64,000 nt of DNA from Rhizobium sp. 2MFCol3.1 (GTDB lineage Bacteria; Pseudomonadota; Alphaproteobacteria; Rhizobiales; Rhizobiaceae), in contig NZ_KB898353.1 of NCBI RefSeq assembly GCF_000377565.1, positions 310,001-374,000 on the forward strand. Direction: 5' to 3'. The position numbers were made by a program, and so were the translations under genes. Below, piece after piece: positions 63,391 through 64,000 of the stretch (the first letter of the stretch is position 1; each line of letters starts with the position of its first letter). The notes below the pieces were generated by a model. The model searched no databases. It was not told the origin of the DNA and was given only the letters and a program-made list of their open reading frames with translations.

Positions 63391-64000
63391 TCACTCGCGA
63401 CTGACGCTCCAGAAGACCGACCACGGCGACAGGCTTCCGCCAGATGACGAACCCAAGTGGAGGAGCGCATCGGCCTCATCCGTGGCCCGGTTCATCGCAA
63501 TCGTCTCGTTTCCAAGGTTCGCGCGCAAGCGCAACCGCCCGTCGCTCGCCAACGGCCAATCGACGGCGACCGCCGTGGAACCCGATCCGGCGGCGATTTC
63601 ACCGCGCCGCATCCCACCCAGAAGCGGAACGATCTTCTGGTGGCGGATTGCGAGGAGCGAGGCGTAGAAGTCGTGCATGTCGGCGCAGTCGGGCTCGGTG
63701 AGATTGGACCAATCGAGCTTGGCCATCTCGAATGTCGATGGCGCGGTCGGGTCCAGCAGGTCATCCGTGTCAAAGCCCGGCAGACGCGAGAGCTCCTCGC
63801 GGCGCCCGTTCCGCACCATCTCGTTCAGCTCTTCATTGAGATCACAGAAATAGGGGAACGCATCCCGCGCACCCCATTCCTCGCCCATGAACAACATCGG
63901 TATCTGCGGCGCGAGCAAATAGACGGCGGCCATCGCTTTCATGACGTGAATGGGTTGTTCGGCGATGATCCGGTCACCCATCGCCCGGTTGCCGATCTGG
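63391..64000 (-). CDS. treZ: malto-oligosyltrehalose trehalohydrolase, C-terminal part
   Basis: The C-terminal about 200 residues of a GH13 enzyme; the gene continues past the right edge. Visible are 'QIGNRAMGDRI' at the edge, 'LLAPQIPMLFMGEEWGARDAFPYFCDL' (very typical of TreZ), and 'LLAIRHQKIVPLLGG' of the C-terminal beta domain. TreZ releases trehalose from maltooligosyl-trehalose made by TreY. TreY and glgX-type genes are expected beyond the edge. Confidence 0.9.
   Translation of the reverse strand, partial: QIGNRAMGDRIIAEQPIHVMKAMAAVYLLAPQIPMLFMGEEWGARDAFPYFCDLNEELNEMVRNGRREELSRLPGFDTDDLLDPTAPSTFEMAKLDWSNLTEPDCADMHDFYASLLAIRHQKIVPLLGGMRRGEIAAGSGSTAVAVDWPLASDGRLRLRANLGNETIAMNRATDEADALLHLGSSSGGSLSPWSVFWSVSRE

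Overview
The window is GC-rich alphaproteobacterial DNA, most likely chromosome or a large replicon of a Rhizobium/Agrobacterium-type bacterium. The evidence is a perfect CtrA-type box, a 'cuckoo'-type multi-hairpin anti-Shine-Dalgarno sRNA, FixJ-like and PuuR-like regulators, and strong GC3 codon bias that leaves very long antisense shadow frames. No tRNA, rRNA, CRISPR array, insertion sequence or prophage was seen.

Left part (1-28.7 kb): a partial TolC-type outer-membrane lipoprotein on the minus strand is divergent from one 25.2 kb gene for an 8405-residue surface or secreted protein. That protein has an N-terminal FDAA-type motif and DUF4347, a propeller-like stretch, an SdrD-B-like domain, about 68 Ig/cadherin-like modules, a Pro-rich linker and a unique C-terminal domain. 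Two module blocks have an invariant period: 5 x 309 bp and 14 x 273 bp. A CtrA box lies in the divergent promoter region. Directly downstream is a membrane-bound diguanylate cyclase (5TM, two PAS, GGEEF with an intact I-site). The set looks like a cell-cycle- and c-di-GMP-linked adhesin locus.

Middle (28.7-40.2 kb): small regulatory and hypothetical genes; a candidate minus-strand sRNA; a Gfo/Idh/MocA oxidoreductase; a four-hairpin CCTCCTCCC sRNA; a 2-hydroxyacid dehydrogenase whose ribosome-binding site matches the sRNA loops; an M24 peptidase; an orphan FixJ-type response regulator; a PuuR-like regulator divergent from an omega-amino acid:pyruvate aminotransferase; a YdeP/FdhF molybdopterin oxidoreductase; and a Tat-type protein with a Gly-rich linker and a Hint domain.

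Polysaccharide region (40.5-51.5 kb): a tightly coupled minus-strand operon for a modified amino sugar (acetyltransferase, dehydrogenase, aminotransferase, second acetyltransferase, epimerase, second aminotransferase). It is followed by two glycosyltransferases, a Wzy/ligase-like membrane protein and a secreted beta-helix-like protein. This looks like an exopolysaccharide or O-antigen locus.

Right part (51.6-62 kb): a five-gene minus-strand operon encoding a 1745-residue DUF4082/Ig-like/DMF-amidase-like secreted protein, a CobW-type metallochaperone GTPase, a 97-residue protein, an HlyB-type ABC exporter with a degenerate C39 domain, and an HlyD adaptor. This is a type I secretion system with its probable substrate and an unexpected metal chaperone. 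The window ends with a type IB topoisomerase and the C-terminal part of treZ.
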